Assembly: GCA_963974715.1 (NCBI GenBank)
Contig: CAXBDK010000007.1
Span: 124,001-188,000 of the forward strand
From: Sediminicola sp963974715
GTDB taxonomy: Bacteria; Bacteroidota; Bacteroidia; Flavobacteriales; Flavobacteriaceae
Direction of reading: 5' to 3'
DNA length: 64,000 nt
Positions 25,470-34,648 of this stretch are shown here, one piece after another; the first letter of the stretch is position 1, and each line of letters opens with the position of its first letter. Made by a program: the position numbers and the translations under genes. The notes beneath the pieces are model-generated. The model worked only from the letters and a program-made list of their open reading frames with translations. It was not told the origin of the DNA and ran no database searches.

Positions 25470-26933
25470 ATGAAATACGGCCTTTTTATACTTTTTCCCC
25501 TGCTCACTTTTTTTTTACCACTTTCCGCGCAAGATACTATTTCACCTGATACGATACATAACATCACCACTGTCCAAGCTGCAGTGGATGCAACGACCCC
25601 AATGACCTCGGAAATCCTCCCAAACGGGGGCTTTTCCATGAACAGCCTTTGGCGGGGAATTTTGGGAATGGGGGTCCTGATCCTTATTTCCTTTATTTTC
25701 AGTGCCAATAAAAGGGCCATCAACTGGAAAACCGTCGGGATCGGTCTGGGCATACAACTGTTATTGGCAATAGGCATCCTCAAAGTGGCGTTTATACGAC
25801 AGTTCTTCAATTTTTTGGGGATGTTGTTCAACGAGATATTGAACTTTACGGTGGCAGGGAGCCAATTTCTTTTGGGAAACCTCCTGAACCTTGAAAATCC
25901 CAATATCGGTTACATCTTTGCCTTTCAGATACTGCCCACCATTATTTTCTTTTCCGCGCTTACCTCCGTTCTCTTTTATCTAGGTGTCATCCAAAAAATT
26001 GTTAAGGGACTGGCCTGGCTGCTAACCCGTTCCCTGGGAATTTCAGGAGCGGAAAGCCTTTCGGTGGCAGGAAACATCTTTCTTGGACAGACAGAGGCCC
26101 CACTGATGATAAAGGCCTATCTGGAAAAGATGAACAGGTCCGAGATCCTCTTGGTAATGATCGGGGGAATGGCCACCGTTGCCGGGGGCGTTTTGGCCGC
26201 TTACATCGGTTTTTTGGGCGGCAGCGATCCTGAGCTTCGTCTGGAATTTGCCCGACATCTTATAGCGGCATCCGTTATGGCCGCACCGGGGGCCATCGTA
26301 ATTTCTAAAATATTATATCCTCAGACGGAGGCGATCAATACGGAAGTAACGGTATCCCATGAAAAAATAGGGACGAACATTTTGGACGCCATTTCCATAG
26401 GTACCACCGAAGGTCTAAAACTGGCCGTCAACGTAGGGGCCATGTTGCTCGTATTCGTCGCCTTTATCGCCATGCTCAATGGCATCTTCGGTTTTTTAGG
26501 GGAAATAACCACCCTTAACAACTGGATGGCGGTAAATACCGCATATCAGAAACTCTCCCTGGAAGCGATTTTGGGCACGCTCTTCGCTCCTTTGATGTGG
26601 CTCGTGGGAGTGGCATCAGAAGATGTAATGCAGATGGGGCAGCTTTTGGGAATTAAATTGGCATCCAGTGAATTTGTTGGATATACCCAATTGGCCGATC
26701 TTAAAGATCCTTCCGTTCCTGGCCATTTCCTGTATAAAAAATCGATCCTGATGGCCACTTATATGTTATGCGGTTTTGCCAACTTTGCCTCCATAGGAAT
26801 CCAGATCGGGGGGATTGGGTCTTTGGCGCCCGGACAACGAAAGACCTTATCCGAATTTGGTCTTAAAGCCGTTCTTGGGGGCTCATTGGCATCTTTATTA
26901 TCGGCTACCATGGCCGGCATGATTCTCGGGTAG
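25470..26933 (+). CDS. Concentrative nucleoside transporter (CNT/NupC family)
   Basis: 487 residues. It starts with a signal-like hydrophobic segment (MKYGLFILFPLLTFFLPLSA) and a ~40-residue polar stretch, then the CNT membrane core. Family motifs seen: GNIFLGQTEAPLMIKAYL, GGMATVAGGVLAAYIGFLG and the C-terminal CGFANFASIGIQIGGIGSLA. It would import nucleosides with Na+ or H+. The presence of two deoxynucleoside kinase domains in the window fits nucleoside salvage. Confidence 0.93.
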   Translation: MKYGLFILFPLLTFFLPLSAQDTISPDTIHNITTVQAAVDATTPMTSEILPNGGFSMNSLWRGILGMGVLILISFIFSANKRAINWKTVGIGLGIQLLLAIGILKVAFIRQFFNFLGMLFNEILNFTVAGSQFLLGNLLNLENPNIGYIFAFQILPTIIFFSALTSVLFYLGVIQKIVKGLAWLLTRSLGISGAESLSVAGNIFLGQTEAPLMIKAYLEKMNRSEILLVMIGGMATVAGGVLAAYIGFLGGSDPELRLEFARHLIAASVMAAPGAIVISKILYPQTEAINTEVTVSHEKIGTNILDAISIGTTEGLKLAVNVGAMLLVFVAFIAMLNGIFGFLGEITTLNNWMAVNTAYQKLSLEAILGTLFAPLMWLVGVASEDVMQMGQLLGIKLASSEFVGYTQLADLKDPSVPGHFLYKKSILMATYMLCGFANFASIGIQIGGIGSLAPGQRKTLSEFGLKAVLGGSLASLLSATMAGMILG

Positions 26934-27193
26934 CCTATTTGGCCGTTTTTTTGGTCCTGCAACAAGATCGCGGAACATTGGAACTAACTTGTAACGTCCG
27001 ATAGAAACCAAAATACTATTTTCAAGGCCCGCCAGCACAGCCAATACCTCATCCCATTGATCATTTCGGACCCGGCGCAACACTGGTTGATAAGTTTTGA
27101 TAATTAAGGATCCCCCTTCCGATGGGAAGCCTGCTTCTTTCTTTATTTTCGCATTACATTCATGCCCCCTTTTGGGAAACAAGTTGGAGAATT

Positions 27194-28015
27194 ATGAAAC
27201 AATACCACGACCTACTGAAACACGTTCTGGAAACCGGAAACCAAAAAGGGGACAGGACCGGCACCGGAACGCTCAGCGTGTTCGGATACCAAATGCGTTT
27301 CGACCTGCAGCAGGGATTTCCCATGGTAACCACCAAAAAACTCCATTTAAAATCCATTGTGCACGAATTGCTCTGGTTCCTAAAAGGCGACACCAATATT
27401 GGCTACCTTCAGGAAAACGGGGTCCGTATCTGGAACGAGTGGGCCACGGAAGAGGGAGATCTTGGACCCGTCTACGGGAAGCAATGGCGTTCTTGGAACG
27501 ATGAAATAGACCAGATTCAAGAAGTCATACATGCCCTTAAGACCAACCCGAACAGTAGGAGAATGCTCGTCTCGGCCTGGAATCCAAGTGTGTTACCGGA
27601 TACCTCCCGCTCCTTTGCCGAAAATGTGGCCATGGGCAAGGCGGCCCTTCCCCCCTGCCATGCGTTTTTCCAATTTTACGTTGCCGATGGCCGACTCTCA
27701 TGCCAGTTGTACCAGCGAAGTGCGGATATCTTTCTGGGCGTGCCCTTTAATATCGCTTCCTATGCCCTTTTCACCATGATGGTGGCCCAGGTATGCGGAC
27801 TGGAAGCGGGGGAGTTTATCCACACTTTTGGCGATGCCCATATTTACAACAACCATATGGAACAGGTACAACTGCAATTGGAGCGCACGCCCAGGCCCTT
27901 GCCGAAAATGCTGCTCAACCCTGAGATAAGGGATATTTTTCAATTCACCTTTGACGACTTTAAATTGGAGGATTACGATCCCCATCCCCATATAAAGGCA
28001 AGTGTTGCCGTTTAA
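27194..28015 (+). CDS. thyA: Thymidylate synthase
   Basis: 273 residues from the ATG at 27194; TTG-type starts upstream would add a stretch unlike the family. It methylates dUMP to dTMP with methylene-tetrahydrofolate. RTGTGTLSVFGYQMRF opens the protein. The catalytic cysteine is C155 in ALPPCHAFFQFYV, followed by YQRSADIFLGVPFNIASYA. A short insertion relative to the E. coli enzyme sits just before the active site. Dihydrofolate reductase, its metabolic partner, is encoded 4.5 kb downstream. The 260-bp gap in front of it holds no clear feature. Confidence 0.97.
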   Translation: MKQYHDLLKHVLETGNQKGDRTGTGTLSVFGYQMRFDLQQGFPMVTTKKLHLKSIVHELLWFLKGDTNIGYLQENGVRIWNEWATEEGDLGPVYGKQWRSWNDEIDQIQEVIHALKTNPNSRRMLVSAWNPSVLPDTSRSFAENVAMGKAALPPCHAFFQFYVADGRLSCQLYQRSADIFLGVPFNIASYALFTMMVAQVCGLEAGEFIHTFGDAHIYNNHMEQVQLQLERTPRPLPKMLLNPEIRDIFQFTFDDFKLEDYDPHPHIKASVAV

Positions 28016-28090
28016 GGGCAAGCTAATTCCCATTTGGGTCAAAACAAAAAAAGAATTTTTGAGTATCTTTAAGGTTTAACAAAAGTCACA

Positions 28091-29248
28091 ATGATACTTA
28101 CGGATTCCCTCTTGGATCTCTTTTTGGAAACCCGAAAACAAACCGAAGAAATTTGCGCCCCTTTGGAAATCGAGGATTATGTGGTACAGCCCATTGCGGA
28201 TGTATCCCCCCCGAAATGGCATTTGGGACACAGCAGTTGGTTCTTTGAGGAATTTATCCTTAAAAACATAGACGGATATACGGTATACGATGCCGATTTC
28301 TCCTTTGTCTTCAACAGCTATTACGAAACAGTGGGAAAAAGGGTGGTACGCGCCGATAGGGGCAACCTTTCCAGGCCCTCGGTAAAAAAAGTGTATGCAT
28401 ATAGGCAACATGTAACCGATGCCATACGCTCGCTGGTGGAAAGGAAAGACGACCCGGCCTTAAAAAACCTCCTTGAAATTGGGATCCACCACGAAAAACA
28501 GCATCAGGAACTGTTACTGACAGATATCAAATATATCTTGGGAAACAATCCCCTCTTACCTGCTTATTCCTCTTTATTGAAGGAACATTCACCGGAAAAT
28601 CCTTCCCAGAAATGGATATCGATGGAAGAGGGAGTGTACGAAATCGGGCATAGAAGCCATGAATTTTGCTATGATAATGAACTTGGGGCGCACAAAGTAT
28701 ATTTGCACCCTTTTGAAATTTCCGACAGATTGGTGACCAATGAGGAGTATCTGCAGTTTGTACTGGACGGTGGCTATGGGCAGTTCCACCTTTGGCATGC
28801 GGAGGGATGGGATTGGGTAAATACACATAAAATCACTTCCCCGCTTTATTGGCATTCGGTCGAGGGAGAATGGCATTATTATGGACTATCCGGCCTCCAA
28901 CCGGTAGACCCCATGGCAGCCGTTACGCACATCTCCTATTATGAAGCCTTTGCCTATGCCCAATGGCGGGGAATGCGGCTACCGACCGAATTTGAATGGG
29001 AAACGGCACAAGGTTCCTTTTCTTGGGGCAAGCGGTGGGAATGGACAGAAAGTGCATATCTGCCCTACCCTGGCTATACAAAGGCCAGCGGCGCACTGGG
29101 AGAGTACAACGGGAAATTCATGGTGAACCAAAAGGTACTTAGAGGGGCCTCGATAGCTACCCCGACCCAACATAGCAGGCCCACGTACCGCAATTTTTTC
29201 CAACCCCCATCAAGATGGCAATACACCGGAATACGGTTGGCCAAATAA
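28091..29248 (+). CDS. egtB: Ergothioneine biosynthesis sulfoxide synthase
   Basis: 385 residues. An iron enzyme that joins hercynine to a cysteine donor with O2. The N-terminal DinB-like part carries candidate iron ligands His47 (WHLGHSSWFF), His134 and His138 in HHEKQHQE. The C-terminal formylglycine-generating-enzyme-like domain is visible in RGMRLPTEFEWETAQGSF and VLRGASIATP. The methyltransferase egtD follows after 16 bp. No egtA or egtC is seen, which would fit an EgtB that uses cysteine directly, but that is inference. OvoA is unlikely because there is no C-terminal methyltransferase domain. Confidence 0.93.
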   Translation: MILTDSLLDLFLETRKQTEEICAPLEIEDYVVQPIADVSPPKWHLGHSSWFFEEFILKNIDGYTVYDADFSFVFNSYYETVGKRVVRADRGNLSRPSVKKVYAYRQHVTDAIRSLVERKDDPALKNLLEIGIHHEKQHQELLLTDIKYILGNNPLLPAYSSLLKEHSPENPSQKWISMEEGVYEIGHRSHEFCYDNELGAHKVYLHPFEISDRLVTNEEYLQFVLDGGYGQFHLWHAEGWDWVNTHKITSPLYWHSVEGEWHYYGLSGLQPVDPMAAVTHISYYEAFAYAQWRGMRLPTEFEWETAQGSFSWGKRWEWTESAYLPYPGYTKASGALGEYNGKFMVNQKVLRGASIATPTQHSRPTYRNFFQPPSRWQYTGIRLAK

Positions 29249-29264
29249 ACGCTATAGATCCCAT

Positions 29265-30245
29265 ATGCAACAAAGAACGGCGGTGGCCACTAAATCACAA
29301 TTTGCGGAGGAGGTCCAACAAGGACTTTCCTCCCACCCAAAATTCCTTTCCTCCAAATATTTCTACGACAAAAAAGGCGATAGGCTCTTTCAGCAGATCA
29401 TGGCCCTACCGGAATATTACCTTACACGCTGTGAAATGTCCATTTTGGAAACCCACAAGGCCGAAATAATTGACCACTTCGTTCGTGATGCCCATCATTT
29501 TAACCTAGTGGAACTGGGTGCCGGTGACGGAAAAAAAACGAAGGTACTGCTGAGGTCGCTTGCGGACATAAAAATGCCGTTCAATTATATGCCGATCGAT
29601 ATCAGCCAAAATGCACTGGACCAGTTGGAGGAATCCATAAAAAGGGAAATTCCCCACATAACCGTAGACCCCTTGCAGGGCACCTATCTGGATACATTAA
29701 AAACGTTGGATTCCTTGGGCATGACCAAAAAAGTGATCCTATTTTTGGGATCCAATATTGGCAACATGACCCATCCGCAGGCCATTTCCTTTCTTACCAA
29801 CATCCAAAAATCGATGCGGAAGGGCGATTTGTTGTTCATAGGCTTTGATCAAAAGAAAAATCCGCAGACCATATTGGATGCCTACAATGATGCTACCGGG
29901 ACCACCGAGGCCTTTAACAAAAATATCCTTGCACGCATCAATACCGAACTACAGGGGGATTTTGATCTTGACAAGTTTTTTCATTGGGAAGTATATGATC
30001 CCGAATCCGGTACCGCCAAAAGTTATTTGGTATCTAGGGAAGCACAGACCGCTTCCATAGGTGCGCTCGAGCTTGAAATTGACTTTGAAGCATGGGAGAC
30101 CATACATACCGAAATATCCCAAAAATACGATGCGGGGATGGTAAGGAAGTTGACAGAAGAAGCGGGACTGGCCGTGGAAACCTATTTTACGGATGCCGGT
30201 GACCGATACAGGAACTACCTCCTTAAAAAGGTACAAGATACCTAA
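29265..30245 (+). CDS. egtD: L-histidine N-alpha-methyltransferase
   Basis: 326 residues. It trimethylates histidine to hercynine with SAM, the first step to ergothioneine. Family features: SSKYFYDKKGDRLFQQIMAL, the YYLTRCEMSILE motif, the SAM site NLVELGAGDGKKT, and LFLGSNIGNM. It forms an operon with egtB. A class-V aminotransferase gene 0.7 kb downstream on the other strand might provide the C-S lyase step, though this is only positional. Confidence 0.94.
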   Translation: MQQRTAVATKSQFAEEVQQGLSSHPKFLSSKYFYDKKGDRLFQQIMALPEYYLTRCEMSILETHKAEIIDHFVRDAHHFNLVELGAGDGKKTKVLLRSLADIKMPFNYMPIDISQNALDQLEESIKREIPHITVDPLQGTYLDTLKTLDSLGMTKKVILFLGSNIGNMTHPQAISFLTNIQKSMRKGDLLFIGFDQKKNPQTILDAYNDATGTTEAFNKNILARINTELQGDFDLDKFFHWEVYDPESGTAKSYLVSREAQTASIGALELEIDFEAWETIHTEISQKYDAGMVRKLTEEAGLAVETYFTDAGDRYRNYLLKKVQDT

Positions 30246-30347
30246 GAACCTTTCCCATTGCCTACAAAAAATGGACAGGCCAAGAGTTGACAACCTTGGA
30301 ACATAAAAAATGCCACTGATTGCGTCAAGGAAAAAAATCGGACAAAT

Positions 30348-30644
30348 TTAGAGCTCCAGGACAGCGTTTTCCGTTCCGGCATATTCGTTCCATTGGTAAC
30401 GATCTGCGTCTACTTCATTGGCATAACTCCCATCAATAAGATACCTAAATTCATAGGAATGTTCCTTGGGAAGTTCCAAGGTGCCCTTAAAGACCCCGTT
30501 TTTCAGTTTTTTCAAAAGGCTCTTCTGAGGGTTCCAATCGTTGAAATCCCCAACAACTGCCACTTTTTCAGCCTCTTCAGCAGGCACGGTAAATGTCACC
30601 TTGCACACCGGTTTTGTTTTTAAATACTGTTTTACTATAGCCAT
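30348..30644 (-). CDS. Small glycogen-recognition (CBM48/AMPK-type) domain protein
   Basis: 98 residues from the ATG at 30644, consisting almost wholly of an isoamylase-early-set/CBM48 fold: KVTFTVPAEEAEKVAVVGDF, NDWNP, then the YEFRYLIDGSYANEVDAD stretch. Such domains bind alpha-glucans in AMPK beta subunits and branching enzymes. As a stand-alone protein it has no catalytic part, so it may be an adaptor. It is a single gene flanked by gaps. Confidence 0.88.
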   Translation of the reverse strand: MAIVKQYLKTKPVCKVTFTVPAEEAEKVAVVGDFNDWNPQKSLLKKLKNGVFKGTLELPKEHSYEFRYLIDGSYANEVDADRYQWNEYAGTENAVLEL

Positions 30645-30948
30645 AACATCATTTTTTTGTAAAGCGATCAAATTGGCACCCTATTTAAAGCAATAGGACT
30701 TACGCAATACAAAAATCATCATTATATTCCTCAATACCAATGATTAAAATCATATTTATCATTTTGGTAAAATTGGCTAGATCTAAATTGTACTTTATCA
30801 AAAAAATGGGAATGCTTCCAACATCTGTGCATCACCGACTTAAAGTCGCACATGGATTTGAAGGACCGGGTTTTATCCTCGGATACCGTAGGTCGCTAAA
30901 TCATTGTACCATAGCTGCACCAAGCCAAATGTTTTGTCCCGGTCAGGT

Positions 30949-32031
30949 CTAAGCCATCGCCCTTATAATTTTTACGATCTTATGGATATCCTTTTCCGTA
31001 TTGTAAAAATGAAAGCTTACGCGGATCCCATCACCACGTAGGGAGCAGATCACATCTTCCTGTGCCAATTGTTGTAAAAGCTTTTCGTCCCCCTTTAAAT
31101 TAAAAATGGTGCTATGGGCTTTCCTGGAAATCACCGCCTCCTCCAAAAGTCCCAATTTTGAAAATTCGGCTTTGGCCAATATGGAAAGCCGCTGCAGTTG
31201 TGCCGTAATTTGGTCCATCCCTATCCTATCCAGAAAATCCAGGGAAAATTTAAGGCTGCCAAAATTATAGGTGTCCAAGTGCCCTGGTTCCAAAAGCTTT
31301 ACAAAGGGTATTTCATTGTCCTTGGCATTGAGACCCGAAGAGTTGAACCCAATGGTCTTTACCGCAAAATGCTGTTCGATGTCCTCCTTGAACATAAAAA
31401 ACCCGTTCCCATACCCCCCGAGCAACCATTTATAGGCACTGGCCCCCATTATATCGATTCCCGATGCCCCAAAATCAAAACTTTCCGTTCCGCAAAACTG
31501 GGTACCATCGGCAATGATGATCAGTTCGGGAAATTGCTCCTTTAACCCTTTTAAAAACTCCAGATCCACCTTGATACCGTTTAGCCACTGCACAATGCTG
31601 AGTGCCACAACGGTTATGCCATCATTTTTTACGGCCTGTAAAATATGGTCCTCCAAGTTTGCGTCCACCGGAATTTTCACGATGGGGAAACCGCGACTTT
31701 CAAAGGGCCAATTTAAGGATGGATAATCCCCCTCCAATAAAAGTACCCGGTGCTGCCGGTCAAATCCTTCCAATAACATGTTGAGACCGATGGAAAAGTT
31801 GGGAACCAAGGCAACGTTTTCCGTTTTGCAGGAGAAAAATCTCCCCACGGTTTCCCTTGTATCCCCTATCATTTTGTGGGCCTTTAACTTAAGATTGCTG
31901 CCCCCGATCAAAAAATCAAGATCGTGCTCCTGCCTCCAATCCAGGAGATCATCGTACATAAGCCCTGAGGCTGCGGTATTTACATAGGTATACTGACCAA
32001 AAATGGGGAATTGCTTTACAATCTTTAGCAT
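30949..32031 (-). CDS. Class-V aminotransferase-fold PLP enzyme
   Basis: 360 residues from the ATG at 32031. PLP lysine K201 lies in GASAYKWLLGGYGNGF, and the cofactor aspartate in IIIADGTQFCG. The fold is that of cysteine desulfurase/kynureninase-like enzymes, but I see no mobile cysteine loop typical of IscS. EgtE-type C-S lyases belong to the same family, and egtBD is close by, so a role in ergothioneine release is possible. Its promoter lies back to back with that of the 2TM gene. Confidence 0.8.
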   Translation of the reverse strand: MLKIVKQFPIFGQYTYVNTAASGLMYDDLLDWRQEHDLDFLIGGSNLKLKAHKMIGDTRETVGRFFSCKTENVALVPNFSIGLNMLLEGFDRQHRVLLLEGDYPSLNWPFESRGFPIVKIPVDANLEDHILQAVKNDGITVVALSIVQWLNGIKVDLEFLKGLKEQFPELIIIADGTQFCGTESFDFGASGIDIMGASAYKWLLGGYGNGFFMFKEDIEQHFAVKTIGFNSSGLNAKDNEIPFVKLLEPGHLDTYNFGSLKFSLDFLDRIGMDQITAQLQRLSILAKAEFSKLGLLEEAVISRKAHSTIFNLKGDEKLLQQLAQEDVICSLRGDGIRVSFHFYNTEKDIHKIVKIIRAMA

Positions 32032-32061
32032 CTGGATCAAACTGATATTTAGGTTTTGGCT

Positions 32062-32069
32062 TATCTTTG
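32062..32069 (+). promoter_or_regulatory. -7 box of the 2TM-folA operon
   Basis: TATCTTTG, a perfect TAnnTTTG, 20 bp before the ATG at 32090. No TTG is found at the -33 spacing. Confidence 0.55.
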
Positions 32070-32073
32070 TGGA

Positions 32074-32100
32074 CAAATATAGCCATTACATGTTTTCCAA
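32074..32100 (-). promoter_or_regulatory. Promoter of the class-V aminotransferase gene
   Basis: On the minus strand TTG (32100-32098), 16 bases, then TATATTTG (32081-32074). The -7 box lies 4 bp from the opposing -7 box, so the two promoters share one polymerase footprint. Confidence 0.6.
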
Positions 32101-32488
32101 AAATAAAAAGGACACCAAAATAGACTTGGAACAGCACGAAATGTTGGAAAATGCCCAAATCAGGATTCGGCAAAAAAAGGCCGTGTACCGTCATTTTGCG
32201 ATTTTTCTGATCGGTAGCGTTTTCTTGGTCTTGATCAACAAAATACTGAAATACGGGGAGACTTATGACTGGTTTATTTGGGCCATTACCCTTTGGGCGT
32301 TCATTTTTGTGGTACATGCAGTAAATGTCCTTTTGCTGAAGCGATTTATGGGCAGGGAATGGGAACGGCTACAGCGTGAAAAATTGGTGGCCAGGCAAAA
32401 GGCCAAAATTGCCGCTTTACAAAGAGAAACGGAGATGGCACACCCCATGCCAACAAACGACAAAAAGCTGGATTCTTGGGAAGGCTGA
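32090..32488 (+). CDS. 2TM-domain small membrane protein
   Basis: 132 residues from the ATG at 32090. A charged N-terminus is followed by two hydrophobic helices (HFAIFLIGSVFLVLINKIL and WFIWAITLWAFIFVVHAVN) and a long charged C-terminal helix (WERLQREKLVARQKAKIAAL). This is the layout of the 2TM domain that is common in Bacteroidota and sometimes linked to histidine kinases. Function unknown. It ends 2 bp before folA, so the two are surely co-transcribed. Confidence 0.82.
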   Translation: MFSKNKKDTKIDLEQHEMLENAQIRIRQKKAVYRHFAIFLIGSVFLVLINKILKYGETYDWFIWAITLWAFIFVVHAVNVLLLKRFMGREWERLQREKLVARQKAKIAALQRETEMAHPMPTNDKKLDSWEG

Positions 32489-32490
32489 CC

Positions 32491-32973
32491 ATGATCGCCG
32501 CAGCGGCAGAGAACAACGCCCTAGGGAAGGACAATGAGCTCCTCTGGCATCTCCCGGACGATTTTAAACGCTTTAAGGCCCTAACCACAGGGCATTATAT
32601 CATAATGGGGAGAAAGACCTTTGAAAGTTTTCCCCGTCCCCTGCCCAATAGAAAACACCTGATCCTTACAAGGGATAAAAATTACGATCCCGGTTTTCCC
32701 GATTGCTCGGTGGTCCTTAATCTTAAGGAAGCCCTTAGGATTATAAAGGAGGATACCATGCCCTTTATAATAGGCGGAGGGGAAATATATTCCTTGGCCA
32801 TGCCCTATTGCGATGCCATCGAACTCACCAGGGTACATGCAAACTTTAAAGCAGACACCCACTTTCCCGAAATAGATCCAACAGAATGGAAACTGGTGCG
32901 GGAGGAGTTCCATCCGATGGACGAAAGACATGCCCATTCCTTTACCTATAGGACCTACCATAGAATCCGTTAA
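32491..32973 (+). CDS. folA: Dihydrofolate reductase
   Basis: 160 residues from the ATG at 32491, which comes right after the TGA of the 2TM gene. It reduces dihydrofolate to tetrahydrofolate with NADPH. Conserved parts: MIAAAAENNALGKDNELLWH with LPDDFKRFK, IIMGRKTFESFPRPLPNRKH, and the IIGGGEIY nucleotide-binding motif. The enzyme regenerates the folate oxidised by thymidylate synthase, encoded upstream in the window. Confidence 0.96.
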   Translation: MIAAAAENNALGKDNELLWHLPDDFKRFKALTTGHYIIMGRKTFESFPRPLPNRKHLILTRDKNYDPGFPDCSVVLNLKEALRIIKEDTMPFIIGGGEIYSLAMPYCDAIELTRVHANFKADTHFPEIDPTEWKLVREEFHPMDERHAHSFTYRTYHRIR

Positions 32974-33173
32974 AAATAAATGTGGGAGTGGCCATCATCT
33001 TCTTACGTAGAAACTCACTCCTTTCAAATAAATAAATTGGCCAACATCCTCAGAGCAAGATTGCGAGGCATATATAAGAAAACTAAAATAACATTTCTAT
33101 GAAGTCCCACCCCCGGAAGACAGGCGTTTTAATCATTTAATGCTCGATTATAGGGTACATCCCACTTAGTGTA

Positions 33174-33959
33174 TCAAAAATCCAAAAAATCGGCAGTAAA
33201 GGCAACTTCAACGTCCTTAAGAAAAGACCGCAGCACCAAGGGGTCGGCATTGGTATAAAACTGATGTGTGGCCTCTGCGTTCAAGTTCAGGAGTCCGTTG
33301 CGTTCCAAAATGGCCTTTGTCTGCCGGGCAATGGCCTCGCCCGAATCGAGTATCTCCACATTTGGCGGTAGCAGTTCCCGTAGGATCGGGTTCAGATAAG
33401 GATAATGTGTACACCCCAATACCAGGTAATCGATTCCCGCTTCCAACATGGGTCCCAAATATTTTTTAAGCAAGGTGCGGGTTTCGGGTGCGTGCACCAT
33501 ACCGGCTTCGATCAGGGGCACAAGACCTGCCCCTTCCTGTTCCAGTACCTTGATTCCCGCCGCATGGTTTTTGGAGGTGCTGTGAAAGAGTTCGCTGGCC
33601 AAGGTCCCTTTGGTAGCCAACACTCCCACTGTTTTGGACCTGGAGTTGAGGGCGGCCGGTTTTATGGCCGGCTCGGTCCCGATAAAAGGGAGGGGGTAAT
33701 GTTGCCTTAAATGATCTATGGCGTTGGTGGTGGCGGTATTGCATGCCACTACGATCAATTTACAGTTGCGCGACAAAAGGAATTCCACGTTTTTTATGCT
33801 CAATTGCAGGATCTGATGGGGGCTTTTTTCGCCATAGGGTGCATTTTTGCTATCTGCCAAATAGATGGTATGCTCATTGGGCAGCAGTTTTTGGATTTCC
33901 CTCCATACGGAGGTGCCCCCGATCCCCGAATCAAAAATACCTATAGGGCGATTGTCCAT
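33174..33959 (-). CDS. murI: Glutamate racemase
   Basis: 261 residues. It makes D-glutamate for peptidoglycan. The two catalytic cysteines are in VACNTATTNAI and LGCTHYPYL, and the N-terminal DSGIGGTSV motif is intact. It lies behind the Skp/BamA cluster, but a terminator after the last Skp gene separates it. Confidence 0.96.
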   Translation of the reverse strand: MDNRPIGIFDSGIGGTSVWREIQKLLPNEHTIYLADSKNAPYGEKSPHQILQLSIKNVEFLLSRNCKLIVVACNTATTNAIDHLRQHYPLPFIGTEPAIKPAALNSRSKTVGVLATKGTLASELFHSTSKNHAAGIKVLEQEGAGLVPLIEAGMVHAPETRTLLKKYLGPMLEAGIDYLVLGCTHYPYLNPILRELLPPNVEILDSGEAIARQTKAILERNGLLNLNAEATHQFYTNADPLVLRSFLKDVEVAFTADFLDF

Positions 33960-34023
33960 ATATTTTGTTTCCGTAAAAATAATAAGTTCTTGGAACTAAA
34001 AAATCATGAATTCATAAAAGCGC

Positions 34024-34054
34024 ATAAAAAAAGGCCGACAAAATGTACGGCCTT
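34024..34054 (-). terminator. Terminator downstream of the Skp genes
   Basis: On the minus strand AAGGCCG (34054-34048) pairs with CGGCCTT (34037-34031) around a 10-base loop, followed by a T-run. It ends the bamA-skp transcript before murI. Confidence 0.75.
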
Positions 34055-34080
34055 AGATTAATTGTTGTGCTTAGATATCA

Positions 34081-34590
34081 TTAAAATCCCAATTCTTTTT
34101 TTACCTCGGGAAGAAGGTCTTTGCCCTTGGCAACGATCAATCCACCTCCCTGTGTGGCGTCAATGACATAATCGTACCCTAAGGTCCCAGCTACCTTTTC
34201 AATGGCGGTTTTGGCCTTTTCGGTGATAGGGCCCATCAATTCGGCCTGTTTTTTTTGCAGTTCTTGATAAGCGGCCTGTTCGGCTTCCTTAATATTTTTG
34301 TCGTACCCTTGAAGTTCCGCGGCCCTTTTCTCGTTTTCGGCATCGGTCTGATTTGCCGATTCACTGGAATATTGGGCATATTTGTTCTTCAGCTCGGTCA
34401 TGGAGCTCTCTATATCCGCCCTATAGGTTTCCTGAAGTTTTTTCAGTTCCGCTTGGGCCGCTTTCATTTCGGGCATCTGTGACAGCAATTGCTCTACATT
34501 TATGTGTGCCACTTTGCTTTGTGCATTTACAAAACTGCTGGCTCCAACGAACAATACAATGGCTATCGCTATTTTCTTTAAATGTTTCAT
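34081..34590 (-). CDS. OmpH/Skp-family periplasmic chaperone (short)
   Basis: 169 residues with a signal peptide (MKKIAIAIVLFVGASSFVNAQ region starting at MKHLKKIA). The rest is the Skp pattern: VAHINVEQLLSQMPEMKAAQ, a long coiled coil rich in K, E and Q, and a C-terminal YDYVIDATQGGGLIVAKG. Skp trimers hold unfolded outer-membrane proteins in the periplasm. It follows a longer Skp paralogue and bamA, as expected for outer-membrane assembly. Confidence 0.9.
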   Translation of the reverse strand: MKHLKKIAIAIVLFVGASSFVNAQSKVAHINVEQLLSQMPEMKAAQAELKKLQETYRADIESSMTELKNKYAQYSSESANQTDAENEKRAAELQGYDKNIKEAEQAAYQELQKKQAELMGPITEKAKTAIEKVAGTLGYDYVIDATQGGGLIVAKGKDLLPEVKKELGF

Positions 34591-34648
34591 GGTTCTAATA
34601 ACTGTTTATTTGTTAAATTAATGGTTCAATTCCAACCGGGCCCTCTCT

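Noticed and set aside
26898..27182. 94-residue minus-strand frame between the nucleoside transporter and thyA
   Set aside because: Some stretches look protein-like, but it starts with TTG, overlaps the transporter gene and matches no family I know.
30740..30952. 70-residue plus-strand frame
   Set aside because: Low-complexity start, no motif, and it runs into the end of the aminotransferase gene. The CGACTTAAAGTCG hairpin at 30836 is short and without a T-run.
33060..33172. Possible small RNA between folA and murI
   Set aside because: Only short, imperfect pairings (CCTC...GAGG) and no promoter or terminator around them.
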